Part shown: positions 48,880 through 57,846 of the stretch, piece after piece
Layout of the letters: every line of letters starts with the position of its first letter
How positions within the stretch are numbered: the stretch's first letter is position 1
DNA from: Deltaproteobacteria bacterium
GTDB taxonomy: Bacteria > Acidobacteriota > Thermoanaerobaculia > Multivoradales > JAHZIX01
Direction of reading: 5' to 3'
DNA: 64,000 nt
Assembly: GCA_022601195.1 (NCBI GenBank)
Contig: JAHZIX010000044.1
Coordinates: forward strand, 186,001-250,000
Notes under the pieces: generated by a model
What the model was told of the DNA's origin: nothing
The model's input: the letters and a program-made list of their open reading frames with translations, nothing else
Databases searched by the model: none
Position numbers and translations under genes: made by a program

Positions 48880-51800
48880 ATGCCCTCCCTTGCTAGAATC
48901 TACTTTTCTGGAATTCTCTGCCTCGCTTCACTGAGTCTCCTAGCCAGTGAGCCGGTGCGGCTCGTGGGTGATTTCTCCACCACCCAGAGAGACTCCGACT
49001 ACCGAAGATCCTGGCTCCAGGAGGTAGGAGATCGACTCTTCTTCTCGGTCGACCTTGAGAATTCGACGACGCCAGTATGGGTGTCAGATGGCACCGCGGA
49101 AGGAACGGCTCGCGTCTTCAATATCCAAAATTTTCCGGACCCCTTCGACGAAGACTCTCCCCTCACTTTCAACGGCAGCCTGCTTCTCGGTGGTGGTGAT
49201 GGGGTTACTGAAAGCTGGATCACCGATGGCTCGTTGACCGGCACCTACCCCTTGGAAACCTGCTTGGGCCGGTGCGGATCGTACCCGTCTCCGCCGATCG
49301 AAGTCGGCGGCAAGTTGGTTATGGCTTCTCGCTCCGATGGAGAAGGGTATGAGCTTTGGGCCACCGACGGCTCACCGAGCGGGGCAGAGCGCATCGCGAC
49401 TCTCATGCCGGGTGAAGAAAGCGGGCTCCACGGTGCCACAGCGCCGCCGCGACTTTTGACGGCGGATCAGGCTCTCTTCTTCGGCCGAACGGACCCGAAC
49501 CGAAGCTTCCCCACGGAGCTGTGGAGCACCGACGGCACCGCGGAGGGGACCCACTTCTTGGCGGACCCGGGAGAGGGCACCGCTACCTTCCTTCCCGAAT
49601 CCAGCCCAGGGCATCTCTTCTTCGTCTTTCAACGGCCGGAGGGAGAACGAATCCTCTGGGTGAGTGGGGGCTCTGCGAGCCAAACCCGGCCATTGGTATC
49701 CCTGGACTCTCCTCCAGTCGCGCCGGTTGCCAACACAGCGTTGCAAGATGATGACCTGGCCTTCCTGGTGGAACGCTTCGACGAGGAGACAGACACGACC
49801 TGGGACGAGATCTGGAAAAGTGACGGTACCGTTTCGGGAACGCAGCGCCTCCTCCTTCTGCAGATTGTCGACCCAGGGTCTTCCCCGCCAACCTTTCAGA
49901 GAGCGCAAAGCCTGCAACGCATTGGCAACCAGGTCTTCTTCCAACTCAGACAGCGCTTTGGTGACGAAGAACTCTGGAGCTCCGATGGAACCCCCGTCGG
50001 GACCCACCGAGTGGGCGATTTCGACGAAGGCTCATTTCACACGGATCGTTTCCAAGGTCCGCTCATCACTGTGGCAAACCGACAATTACTCATTTCTGAG
50101 GACAATGGCGATCGAGAGTTTGGTATCTGGGCGCTCGAGCCCGGCAGCCCCCCGCAACTCATTTTCAAAACCGGGTTTCAAGAAGGAATCAAACATCTGA
50201 GGCCCTTCCAGGACCGCGGTGTGTTTCTCAACCAGACCGCCGACGAGGTCCGGATCTGGGAAACAGACGGGACCCGAGAAGGGACAAGGCCGCTGTTTTC
50301 GGTGCCACGGCCCGCCCCTTCCTCAGACCCCCGTCTGCTGCTACCTCGCCGCAGAAGCGTCGCCTTCCTCGCCCAGCCAATCTCCCATCGTGTAGAGCTC
50401 TGGCAAACAAACGGTAGGGAGGCAGGATCCTTCGGCATCGACCTGGGCTCCATCCATGCGAATCGAGACAATATCCATCAGTTGGGGTCAGCCGGTGCGG
50501 ATTTCTTACTTTTACACTCGACGACCCTCCTGCGAAGTGACGGCACCGAGGCAGGAACGGTTGCTATCTCTCCAGCGACAGGTTCTGAGTTCCATCGACG
50601 AGGTCGCCAGGTGTTCTACGTTGGAAACGACGAAGAGGCGGGCCGCGAGCCCTGGGTCGCGAATCTCGAAACGGGGCAGGCGAACCTCATCGCAGACCTC
50701 TTGCCCGGGAGGAGCCCCACACCACCAGGCCCTCGTAACTCGGATCCCAAGGAGTTCACTACTTTCGGCGACCACGTCTATTTTCTGGCCTCCGCTGGAA
50801 GCGGTGCCAATCTCTGGCTCACCGATGGCACCGCCGAGGGGACTCGAGGAATACAGAACCCTCCCAGTCCCCCCTCGGCCTTTTTCAGCCCCAGTCGGAT
50901 CGTCTCAGGAGAGGATCAGCTCTTCCTGTTCAACAGGCAGAACCTCTGGGTTATCGGCGCGCCCCCGGACAGCCCACGCCTTATCTTTGACACCGAAGCG
51001 CAATCGCGGCTGAATGGTCCCCAAACCTCCTTCCGCGGCCGCTACCTGTTCGCGGAATCCGACCTCATCCCCTCCCCCTCCTTGCCAAATCAGCCGGCGA
51101 CCCAACCGCCCCGACTTTGGAGTAGCGATGGCTCCTCCGAAGGAACTCGACTCCTCCACCAGGGAAGTGTTCCCGGCACCGACCTCGGTCAATTGACTCG
51201 AGCTGGCTTGACCTTCTATTTCACCGCCGTGACCGCGGAGCACGGCAAAGAGCTGTGGGGTACCGACGGTACTACCGAAGGCACTCGCCTGATCAAGGAC
51301 ATTCGCCCGGGGGCCATTGGGTCCGGACCGAATAACCTACGGGAGTTGCGCGGGCAGCTACTCTTTGCAGCAGACGATGGTGAAAACGGTAAGGAGTTAT
51401 GGGTCAGTGATGGCACTCCCGAAGGAACCCGACTTCTCGCCGAGGCAGCTCCCGGCCCCTTGTCCTCTTTCCCCCACGAGCCGACATTGCTCCGGGATGA
51501 GGTGATCTTCTCCGCAGAGCGGGTCGATGTTGGCCGGGAACTCTTCGCGGTGAGCACAGAGACCCTGACGAGAGTTTGCCAACCCACCGATCGGCGCTTG
51601 TGCTTACAAGGGGGCAGAATCGGTGTCGAGGTCGACTGGCGAAACCAACGCAATGGCGAAATCGGCGTCGGTCATGCTCGTCCCTTCAGCGACGACACCG
51701 GTACTTTCTGGTTCTTCGACGAAGGCAACGTCGAGCTATTGGTGAAATCTCTAGATGGCCGCACCAACAACGATAGCTTTTGGTTTTTCTCCGGAGGCCT

Positions 51801-52377
51801 CTCCGACGTCAATTACTGGATCACAGCCATCGACTTCGAAACCGGCCGCACTCGGACTTACAAGAACCCAGCCGGCAATATCTGTGGTCAAGCGGATATT
51901 AGAACCTTCCGCGACAACGACTTGCTTCCCCGGGACATCTCCACCCTCGACCTAGATGTCTACCCCTCTCGAGCACCCCAGTCCCGAGTACCGCCCTCCA
52001 GCCGCCGCCCAGAGAACATAGCTGCCCCCGGAGAAAGCTGCCCCGCTCCTGCCGGAGCGCTGTCGTTACAGGACGGGCGGTTCTTCGTCGAAGTCGATTG
52101 GCAAACCAGCCGCGCTGGCGGCAGGCAAGGTCCCGGCACAGCCATTCCCGCTACCGATAAGAGTGGCTATTTTTGGTTCTTTCGGCCAGGAAATCTCGAG
52201 CTGGTGGTCAAGATCCTCGATGGTCGCCCTAACAATGGCCACTTCTGGGTCCTTTGGGGGGCCCTCACAGACGTCGGGTACGAGCTCCGAGTCACCGACA
52301 CCACTTCCTGCCAGGTCAGAACCTATGTCAACCCGGAAGGTAATCTCTGTGGTGGCGCCGACAACCAGGCATTCTAG
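48880..52377 (+). CDS. Secreted ELWxxDGT-repeat protein with two C-terminal extracellular domains
   Basis: A 1165-residue exported protein with a signal peptide (IYFSGILCLASLSLLAS). About 14 repeats of the ELWxxDGTxxGT type fill residues 40-895 (VWVSDGTAEGTARV, LWATDGSPSGAERI, LWSTDGTAEGTHFL, IWKSDGTVSGTQRL, LWSSDGTPVGTHRV, LWGTDGTTEGTRLI, LWVSDGTPEGTRLL), a pattern expected to form propeller blades. Two copies of a domain of about 110 residues follow (RLCLQGGRIGVEVDW, then LSLQDGRFFVEVDW, each with FWFF and ELLVK/ELVVK). The same domain ends the hydrolase at 42396. A proline-rich linker (PSRAPQSRVPPSSRRP) separates the two copies. Function unknown. Confidence 0.88.
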   Translation: MPSLARIYFSGILCLASLSLLASEPVRLVGDFSTTQRDSDYRRSWLQEVGDRLFFSVDLENSTTPVWVSDGTAEGTARVFNIQNFPDPFDEDSPLTFNGSLLLGGGDGVTESWITDGSLTGTYPLETCLGRCGSYPSPPIEVGGKLVMASRSDGEGYELWATDGSPSGAERIATLMPGEESGLHGATAPPRLLTADQALFFGRTDPNRSFPTELWSTDGTAEGTHFLADPGEGTATFLPESSPGHLFFVFQRPEGERILWVSGGSASQTRPLVSLDSPPVAPVANTALQDDDLAFLVERFDEETDTTWDEIWKSDGTVSGTQRLLLLQIVDPGSSPPTFQRAQSLQRIGNQVFFQLRQRFGDEELWSSDGTPVGTHRVGDFDEGSFHTDRFQGPLITVANRQLLISEDNGDREFGIWALEPGSPPQLIFKTGFQEGIKHLRPFQDRGVFLNQTADEVRIWETDGTREGTRPLFSVPRPAPSSDPRLLLPRRRSVAFLAQPISHRVELWQTNGREAGSFGIDLGSIHANRDNIHQLGSAGADFLLLHSTTLLRSDGTEAGTVAISPATGSEFHRRGRQVFYVGNDEEAGREPWVANLETGQANLIADLLPGRSPTPPGPRNSDPKEFTTFGDHVYFLASAGSGANLWLTDGTAEGTRGIQNPPSPPSAFFSPSRIVSGEDQLFLFNRQNLWVIGAPPDSPRLIFDTEAQSRLNGPQTSFRGRYLFAESDLIPSPSLPNQPATQPPRLWSSDGSSEGTRLLHQGSVPGTDLGQLTRAGLTFYFTAVTAEHGKELWGTDGTTEGTRLIKDIRPGAIGSGPNNLRELRGQLLFAADDGENGKELWVSDGTPEGTRLLAEAAPGPLSSFPHEPTLLRDEVIFSAERVDVGRELFAVSTETLTRVCQPTDRRLCLQGGRIGVEVDWRNQRNGEIGVGHARPFSDDTGTFWFFDEGNVELLVKSLDGRTNNDSFWFFSGGLSDVNYWITAIDFETGRTRTYKNPAGNICGQADIRTFRDNDLLPRDISTLDLDVYPSRAPQSRVPPSSRRPENIAAPGESCPAPAGALSLQDGRFFVEVDWQTSRAGGRQGPGTAIPATDKSGYFWFFRPGNLELVVKILDGRPNNGHFWVLWGALTDVGYELRVTDTTSCQVRTYVNPEGNLCGGADNQAF

Positions 52378-52411
52378 AGAATCGATCACGGCGTTCTAAA
52401 AAATCGACCGC
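52368..52411. repeat. 22-base direct repeat spanning a stop codon
   Basis: GCATTCTAGAGAATCGATCACG is followed directly by a second copy with six changes, GCGTTCTAAAAAATCGACCG. The first copy holds the stop codon of the ELWxxDGT gene (TAG, 52375-52377); the second carries TAA at the same place. Confidence 0.65.
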
Positions 52412-52419
52412 AGCGCATC

Positions 52420-52439
52420 GAGGCAGTACTTACTGCCTC
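52420..52439 (+). terminator. Small hairpin after the ELWxxDGT gene
   Basis: Perfect eight-base arms GAGGCAGT (52420-52427) and ACTGCCTC (52432-52439) enclose ACTT. It lies 42 bases after the stop, but no T-run follows. The remaining bases to 52709 hold nothing I recognise except the AGGAGG ribosome-binding site of the next gene. Confidence 0.5.
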
Positions 52440-52709
52440 CTCCCACCATTCGGTTGCCAACAGTCCCAACCGGTCCCAGTCGGAAGCCAGTGCTCTTGGC
52501 AGCCGACTCGGGCAGGGAAACATGTCGATAGTCGTTTTGGATTTACACTACCCGGCTGCCGATGATTACTTTCCTGCTCGGCTGGCAGTAGTTCTCTTCC
52601 GCCTGACCCGATTCTCACCTTCTCCTCGCAACAAACAGTAGAAGGCTCCCTCGGCTGTTCCGAGGACCAGTCCTCCGGATGATCACTGCATCTACCTAGG
52701 AGGTTCTCT

Positions 52710-55115
52710 ATGCGACGTCAGACTCCCTTTCCTTCCCTTCTTCGAGGATTCTTCTTCTGTCTTTCTTTTTTTCTAGCCAGCAACGTGCCAGCGGACAACC
52801 TCGATGCACCAGTGTTCTTCCAGAAAACTCTCACCCAGCAGGAAGTTCTGATCGACACGCCTCTCACTTCGGACAACCAGGCTTCGGCTCGCTGGAATGC
52901 GGATGGTTCCTTGAGTGCGTGGTGGTGTAGCTCGGAGGTCTTCGGTAACGGCGAAAGACACGACATGCTCAGAACCGCGACTGTCTTTCCAGGCCAAAGC
53001 AACCTGAACCCCCAAGCGGCGGTACACTCCGCCGGGGATAGCAGCGCCAAACACGATCGGTGGAATGCCCGAAACGTCTGTTCGCCGTCCATCGTCGACA
53101 TGCCTACGACCGGCAGCCAAGACTGGACTTTGCTGTACTACGAATGCTCTCCCATGGTCTACGACCCTGCCCTTCCCGGGAATAATCCAATGACCGGACA
53201 GGCGACGACGACCGCCCCTACCAGCTTCAATCAGGTTTGCGTAGCTCGCCTCACCCCTCAGGGGTGGCATCTCTATGATGAGAATCTCCCGGGCTTTTTC
53301 GGCGATCCGGAAACTACCAAGACGACCCCGGTGGTTCGCATCCGGCAGGTTGCGATAGACGAAGCAAAGTTGGCGGACAACAACGAACCCTCTGGGACAA
53401 ACTTCGCCCCTCCCATCGACGGTCACCTGTACGGTGACAGCGTCATTCTCGCCGGACCCAAACACGTCGGGGTGAGCCACCCTGCAGCCATCTACAATCC
53501 CGATGGCAGCGGAGAAATGTGGCTCTACTACTGGGACGCCTGGGTTCATCGAATGTCTTTGGTGAAAAGTGCCGACGGCCTTCATTTCGACCAACAGGTG
53601 GAGACCAATATTCACCACCCTTCTCATGTCAAATTCTTCCCGGACCTAGAGATCGACGGCCACTTGGGAGTTTGGGTCGGCACCGCCATATTCAAAGGCC
53701 GGCGCTGGTTCGAATACTCCTTCGATGGAGTTACTTTCATCGGTACTCAATCGGCCAACCCAAATGACCCCACGGATCCGACCTACCCACAGGAAGAGTT
53801 TGCTCTCTCCATCACCAACACGAGTCACCTATGTCCGGCACAGGGAGCGGGTTCCTTCGTTAGCGATCGGTACGGCCATGTGCAAGGCAGTGGAAAATTC
53901 GGATTTATCTCCGGCGAGGGCTTTCGGCGCCAAGGGAATATTCCACCTGGAATGAGTTTTTGCTACCACCCGGACGAAGACAGCCATCGGGGAGTCACCT
54001 GGGGCCTCTACTACCTGGAGGGAGATTTTTCTGACGTCGATGTGCGCAACGAGAGTTGTGAATTGGAAGGAGATCCCCAACCGCTCAACGGCAGAATCAG
54101 CGACGGAACCTTGCTACCGGATTGGACTGTCAACGATGTGGCACGGACTGGCCGCAACCGAATCGAGAGAACGGACACGGGAGATATCTTTCCCATGGCA
54201 TTCTTCAACAACGGCCAGCCAATGGATGGCAGAGATGTCTGCTTCCTCAAGCATCAGAGCTCTATGGAACAAGTCATCGAGGGGTTGACTCCATTCCGGG
54301 AGTATCGAGTGCGAGCCTGGGTCAATGCCCGTACCTCTCATATTCCAGGCCATTTTCCCACCCCCACCATGCGAATCGAGCTCGGTGGCGTAGTTGTAGA
54401 GCCCGGGGTGAGTATTCCGGCGGTGGATGTGAAAAACGGATCCGACGTCGAGTTCCATGAAATTGTCTCCACAGACACTTTCACCCCGACTCAGCCTGGC
54501 GATCATGACCTAACCATCAGCCAAATAGCTTCTGGAGACGCCACGCTGTTGGTGGATCGAGTGATCGTCGAAGCCGTACCAGAAGCCCTCACGGTAACCA
54601 ATGCCAGCTGCGAAGACGGAACCATTGGCGAACCCTACGGCCTTCTCGACCATGGCACGACCATGCCCGGTTGGACCGCTAGTGACCCTTTTCTGGTCGG
54701 GCGCAATTTTGCCACCATGACTTTCTTCAACAATGGCTCAGCCGACGATGGAAACCACGTCTGCCTGCTAGATCAATTCAGCTCGATCTCCCAAATGGTC
54801 CCCGGTTTCCAGCAAGGGAAAAAATACCGAGTTAGGGTTTGGGCCAACGGCCGTACCTCTCCCAGCCCCCTTGGCCAGAGTCAGTACCCGATACCGGTTC
54901 TCCGTATCGAGTTGGGAGGGCAGGTCATCGAAACCGGCGCCTCGGCTCCGGCGGTAGATCCACCTGGGATCTACCTGTCCTCTTTTCATGAAATCGTTTC
55001 GACAGGCGTCTTCACAGCCTTGGCTTCCGAGCCCCACGAGTTGGTACTGAGCCAGGTCGCTTCTGGTAATCCAACTCTCCTGATCGACAACATCGTCATC
55101 GAGGAAGTCCCCTAG
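52710..55115 (+). CDS. Secreted protein with sugar-hydrolase-like propeller and two C-terminal jelly-roll modules
   Basis: An 801-residue exported protein (TAGGAGG upstream; signal segment FFFCLSFFLASNVPA). Residues about 30-440 resemble a five-bladed glycosidase-like propeller by repeats such as NPDGSGEMWLYYWDAWVHRM, VKSADGLHFD and WFEYSFDGVTFIGTQ. Catalytic residues cannot be assigned. Two homologous modules follow at about 449-625 and 628-801: NESCELEG/NASCEDG, PDWTVND/PGWTASD, AFFNNGQPMDGRDVCFL/TFFNNGSADDGNHVCLL, RVRAWVNARTS/RVRVWANGRTS, FHEIVSTDTF/FHEIVSTGVF and a terminal VIVEAVP/IVIEEVP. They look like carbohydrate-binding or DUF642-like jelly rolls. Confidence 0.75.
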   Translation: MRRQTPFPSLLRGFFFCLSFFLASNVPADNLDAPVFFQKTLTQQEVLIDTPLTSDNQASARWNADGSLSAWWCSSEVFGNGERHDMLRTATVFPGQSNLNPQAAVHSAGDSSAKHDRWNARNVCSPSIVDMPTTGSQDWTLLYYECSPMVYDPALPGNNPMTGQATTTAPTSFNQVCVARLTPQGWHLYDENLPGFFGDPETTKTTPVVRIRQVAIDEAKLADNNEPSGTNFAPPIDGHLYGDSVILAGPKHVGVSHPAAIYNPDGSGEMWLYYWDAWVHRMSLVKSADGLHFDQQVETNIHHPSHVKFFPDLEIDGHLGVWVGTAIFKGRRWFEYSFDGVTFIGTQSANPNDPTDPTYPQEEFALSITNTSHLCPAQGAGSFVSDRYGHVQGSGKFGFISGEGFRRQGNIPPGMSFCYHPDEDSHRGVTWGLYYLEGDFSDVDVRNESCELEGDPQPLNGRISDGTLLPDWTVNDVARTGRNRIERTDTGDIFPMAFFNNGQPMDGRDVCFLKHQSSMEQVIEGLTPFREYRVRAWVNARTSHIPGHFPTPTMRIELGGVVVEPGVSIPAVDVKNGSDVEFHEIVSTDTFTPTQPGDHDLTISQIASGDATLLVDRVIVEAVPEALTVTNASCEDGTIGEPYGLLDHGTTMPGWTASDPFLVGRNFATMTFFNNGSADDGNHVCLLDQFSSISQMVPGFQQGKKYRVRVWANGRTSPSPLGQSQYPIPVLRIELGGQVIETGASAPAVDPPGIYLSSFHEIVSTGVFTALASEPHELVLSQVASGNPTLLIDNIVIEEVP

Positions 55116-55155
55116 GAGTCCGCCCAACCATTGGGGTCAAGCTCGCCAAGAACTT

Positions 55156-55186
55156 GAGACCGCTACCTCCTGTTGGTAGTGGTCTC
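55156..55186. terminator. Bidirectional terminator hairpin between convergent genes
   Basis: Arms GAGACCGCTACC (55156-55167) and GGTAGTGGTCTC (55175-55186) pair over 12 positions with one G-U, loop of seven bases. It lies 40 bases after the plus-strand gene and 47 bases after the minus-strand znuB stop. T-runs are weak on both sides. Confidence 0.65.
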
Positions 55187-55233
55187 TCGCCTTCCTCAGC
55201 CCAGGGGATGGGCTTCTGATCACCGGTCGCAGC

Positions 55234-56046
55234 TCATCTGACCAAAGTCTTCCCCAGGCTCGCGCCTCCTAGCATTCCTGCCCCGAGCAAGATGATGCAT
55301 GGGCCGGGCGGCAAATCCGCCCACAACGAGATGAACAACCCACCCAAGGTCATCACCAGGCCCAAGGCGATGGAAGAAAGCAGCACCGTTCTCAAATCAC
55401 GGCAAACTTTGAGACCGATCAAAGGCGGCAGGGTCAAGAGAGCCAACACCAACAACAGTCCAACCACCGGCAGCAAAAGAACAACCGCTGCCCCCACCAT
55501 CAGGAGAAGCAATGTGGAAAGACGACGGATCGGAACTCCTTGGACGGCCGCGAAGGTCTCGTCGAAGGTAGCGGCAACCCACTCCTTATATAAAGCTGAA
55601 AGCAGCAGCAAAGAAACGGCACAACAGGTCGTGAGCAACCAAAGATCCTGAGACCCAACCAGCAGCAGATTGCCGAATAAATAGGCTTCCAAATCCGGCG
55701 GGTAGCCCGGCGCCAAATGGAGAAACAGGACTCCGGCAGCCATGCCCACCGCCCACAACACTCCGATCAACGCATCTCGTTCTCGAGCCTTCTCCTGACC
55801 CAAAGGGCCGAGTAAAACAGCGGCCAAAGCGGTCGTAGCAAGACCTCCAAGTTGAGGAGGCAAACCCAGCAAGTGGCAAAGGCCGAGGCCACCGAAGGCA
55901 GCGTGACTCAAGCCACCACTCAAGAATGTCAGACGCCGGAGGACGACGAAGGTCCCCAGGGCTCCGCAGAGCAAGCTGGATAGCACCGCGGCAAATAATG
56001 CCGGACGAAGCAGAGGATCCCAAAGGAGCTGCCAGGCCTCAGTCAT
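55234..56046 (-). CDS. znuB: Zinc/manganese-type ABC permease
   Basis: A 270-residue inner-membrane permease of the ABC-3 family, beginning at the ATG 56046 (MTEAWQLLWDPLLRPALFAA). It has about eight transmembrane helices (GALGTFVVLRRLTFLSGGLS, AAFGGLGLCHLLG, LLLLMVGAAVVLLLPVVGLL). The phrase VLRRLTFLSGGLSHAAFGG is diagnostic for ZnuB/MntB-type permeases. It overlaps the ATPase gene by eight bases. Zn rather than Mn is favoured by the histidine-rich ATPase tail, but this is not proven. Confidence 0.9.
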   Translation of the reverse strand: MTEAWQLLWDPLLRPALFAAVLSSLLCGALGTFVVLRRLTFLSGGLSHAAFGGLGLCHLLGLPPQLGGLATTALAAVLLGPLGQEKARERDALIGVLWAVGMAAGVLFLHLAPGYPPDLEAYLFGNLLLVGSQDLWLLTTCCAVSLLLLSALYKEWVAATFDETFAAVQGVPIRRLSTLLLLMVGAAVVLLLPVVGLLLVLALLTLPPLIGLKVCRDLRTVLLSSIALGLVMTLGGLFISLWADLPPGPCIILLGAGMLGGASLGKTLVR

Positions 56047-56851
56047 GGGGTTCCTCTCCATCCCCATGGCTGTGGGAGTGAGATCCATCTCCGTGCCTGT
56101 GGGAGTGGGCTCCCAACACCCGATGAGGTACCCCGTGGGCGAGCAGCTCAACTGGACAGCCGTAGGTTTCTTCCAGAGCTTCGCTGGTGAGCTCCCCTCC
56201 TGCGTGGTAGGAAAGGCGTCGGTTCATGCAGGCGATGTTCCTCACCTCTCGCGCCACAGCAGCAGGGTCGTGAGTCACTAGAACAATGGGCATCCGCTCC
56301 CGAACCTCTTGCAATAACCCACGCACGACCTGACGGGATTCAGCATCCAGAGAAGCCATGGGTTCGTCCAGCAACAGGGCTTCAGGTTCCCCAGCCAAGG
56401 CGCGGGCTAGGAGGAGGCGTTGGAGTTGCCCACCGGAAAGCTCTCCCGCCGAGCGTTTCGCGAGGTGATCCAAACGCACCGCAGCGAGAGCAGCTTGGGC
56501 TGCCTCTCGATCTTCTTGCCGGTACCGTCGCCATAATCCCCGCAAACTGAGCCGACCCATGAGGGCCACTTCTTCCACCCGCAAAGGGATCTGGCTCTCG
56601 AGAGTAGAGAATTGAGGTACGTAGCCCATGCGACCTCGACCGTGGGGCAAGCGAGAAGTGACCACTCCTCGACTCGGCTCCAGCAAGCCCAGCAGCACTT
56701 TGAGAAGGGTTGTCTTTCCACCACCGTTGGGACCGATAATGGCCAGGTAGTCCCCTGGGTAGATGGCCAAGTCGACCTCGGAAAGGGCCTCGACACCGTC
56801 GTAGCCCGCGGAGACCTGCTGGAGCTCGATAAGGGGTTCGAGATCTGTCAT
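56039..56851 (-). CDS. znuC: Zinc/manganese-type ABC ATPase with histidine-rich tail
   Basis: A 270-residue ATPase: ELQQVSAGYDGVEALSEVDL, Walker A GPNGGGKTT (near 38), MGYVPQF (Q-loop), signature LSGGQLQRLLLARAL and Walker B ALLLDEPMASLD, then VTHDPAAVA. The last 35 residues are exceptional, with a histidine-rich run (HGVPHRVLGAHSHRHGDG and SHSHSHGDGEE). Such tracts are normally found in the binding protein and may store or sense metal on the cytoplasmic side. The ATG at 56851 overlaps the binding-protein stop (ATGA). A longer frame upstream overlaps that gene and is rejected. Confidence 0.92.
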   Translation of the reverse strand: MTDLEPLIELQQVSAGYDGVEALSEVDLAIYPGDYLAIIGPNGGGKTTLLKVLLGLLEPSRGVVTSRLPHGRGRMGYVPQFSTLESQIPLRVEEVALMGRLSLRGLWRRYRQEDREAAQAALAAVRLDHLAKRSAGELSGGQLQRLLLARALAGEPEALLLDEPMASLDAESRQVVRGLLQEVRERMPIVLVTHDPAAVAREVRNIACMNRRLSYHAGGELTSEALEETYGCPVELLAHGVPHRVLGAHSHRHGDGSHSHSHGDGEEPHD

Positions 56852-57723
56852 GGCTGGGTTGCCACAGAATCCGAGGAGCATCCCCCGGCGATGGCTTGGG
56901 CTACAAACCACAGATTTTCGACCACATCCGGTGCCATCGGGTCGAGTATTTGAATTTTGCACCGGAGCGCCTTGGCCAAGGCCCGGTTCCTGGAGCTGGA
57001 ATGCCCAGGCTCTACGAAGAGGGTTCGCAAACCGAGGTTCTGAACTCGACGAGAGAGCCTCGCCAAGGAAGCGGGTCCGGGATCCTTCCCCTCCTGTTCC
57101 ACCGCTAACTGCTCCAAAAGGAAATGCTCCGCAAAAGAGCCCCAAGCGGGATGATCCACCACAAAGCTGCGGCAGGAGCTGGTTTGAAAAAGGTGAGAGA
57201 TCTGCCGATCCACCTGCTCGATCTCTCCCGTGAGCTGGCGAGCTGCAGCATCGAACTCCGGAACCCCTGCGGGATCGAGACGACCGAGGGCGGCTTTCAG
57301 GGACTCCACCGTCGCTTGGAGTGTCCTTGGAGACAGCCAAGGGTGCGAGTCGCTGTCCACTGCCACCATGCTGATGACTTCGACCTTGGGCTCTTGGAGT
57401 GCAAGAGCACTCAACAAGCGGCCCTCAAATAGAAAGCTCTCATGGCCGACCTGAAGAACCAATCTGGACCGCTTCAGTCGCACTAGGTCCCTCGGGCTGA
57501 GCTCGAGGGAGTGTGGAGAGTGACCAGGGGGGATCAACACCTCCACCTCAACCCGATCTCCCCCTATCCGCTCCAACAGGAAACCGAGGGGAGGAACGGA
57601 AGCGACAACCTCGACAGGGGCCTGCTGTCCCCAAGCTGAACCAGCCTCGACTCCTCCGAGGAGAAACAAAACAAGAAAAGCCAGAGGAAACGGTTGGCGC
57701 TGCAGAGGAGGAGAATGTTGCAT
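56848..57723 (-). CDS. znuA: Zinc/manganese-type ABC solute-binding protein
   Basis: A 291-residue exported cluster A-I (TroA/ZnuA) binding protein. Its signal segment is FPLAFLVLFLLGGVEAGSAWG. Probable metal ligands are a histidine in PPGHSPHSLELSP (near 69-72), a second in SDSHPWLSP (near 130), a third in VVDHPAWGSFAEHF (near 192) and the acidic end region LDPMAPD. It lacks the usual histidine-rich loop; instead the ATPase carries a His-rich tail. It starts the operon znuA-znuC-znuB with four- and eight-base overlaps. A Fur-family-like operator lies upstream. Confidence 0.9.
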   Translation of the reverse strand: MQHSPPLQRQPFPLAFLVLFLLGGVEAGSAWGQQAPVEVVASVPPLGFLLERIGGDRVEVEVLIPPGHSPHSLELSPRDLVRLKRSRLVLQVGHESFLFEGRLLSALALQEPKVEVISMVAVDSDSHPWLSPRTLQATVESLKAALGRLDPAGVPEFDAAARQLTGEIEQVDRQISHLFQTSSCRSFVVDHPAWGSFAEHFLLEQLAVEQEGKDPGPASLARLSRRVQNLGLRTLFVEPGHSSSRNRALAKALRCKIQILDPMAPDVVENLWFVAQAIAGGCSSDSVATQP

Positions 57724-57763
57724 GGTAGAGCGTCGCGTCCGACGGAGAGTCGGCGGACGGCTA

Positions 57764-57786
57764 AATCATACTCGATTCTCATTATC
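57764..57786 (-). promoter_or_regulatory. Possible Fur/Zur-family operator before znuA
   Basis: On the minus strand GATAATGAGAATCGAGTATG and ATT, within 57786-57764, is AT-rich and resembles Fur-family sites (GATAATGAT...). AATGAGA and TATGATT are an imperfect inverted pair. It lies about 40 bases before the znuA start. Confidence 0.45.
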
Positions 57787-57846
57787 GTTTACAGATCTTC
57801 CACGGAGAGGGAAAGTTCCGCCGAAAAACTCGCCGACCCGATGAAC

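Noticed and set aside
56852..57340. Longer N-terminus for the zinc ABC ATPase
   Set aside because: It overlaps the binding-protein gene in another frame; the ATGA overlap start at 56851 begins exactly at the family N-terminus.
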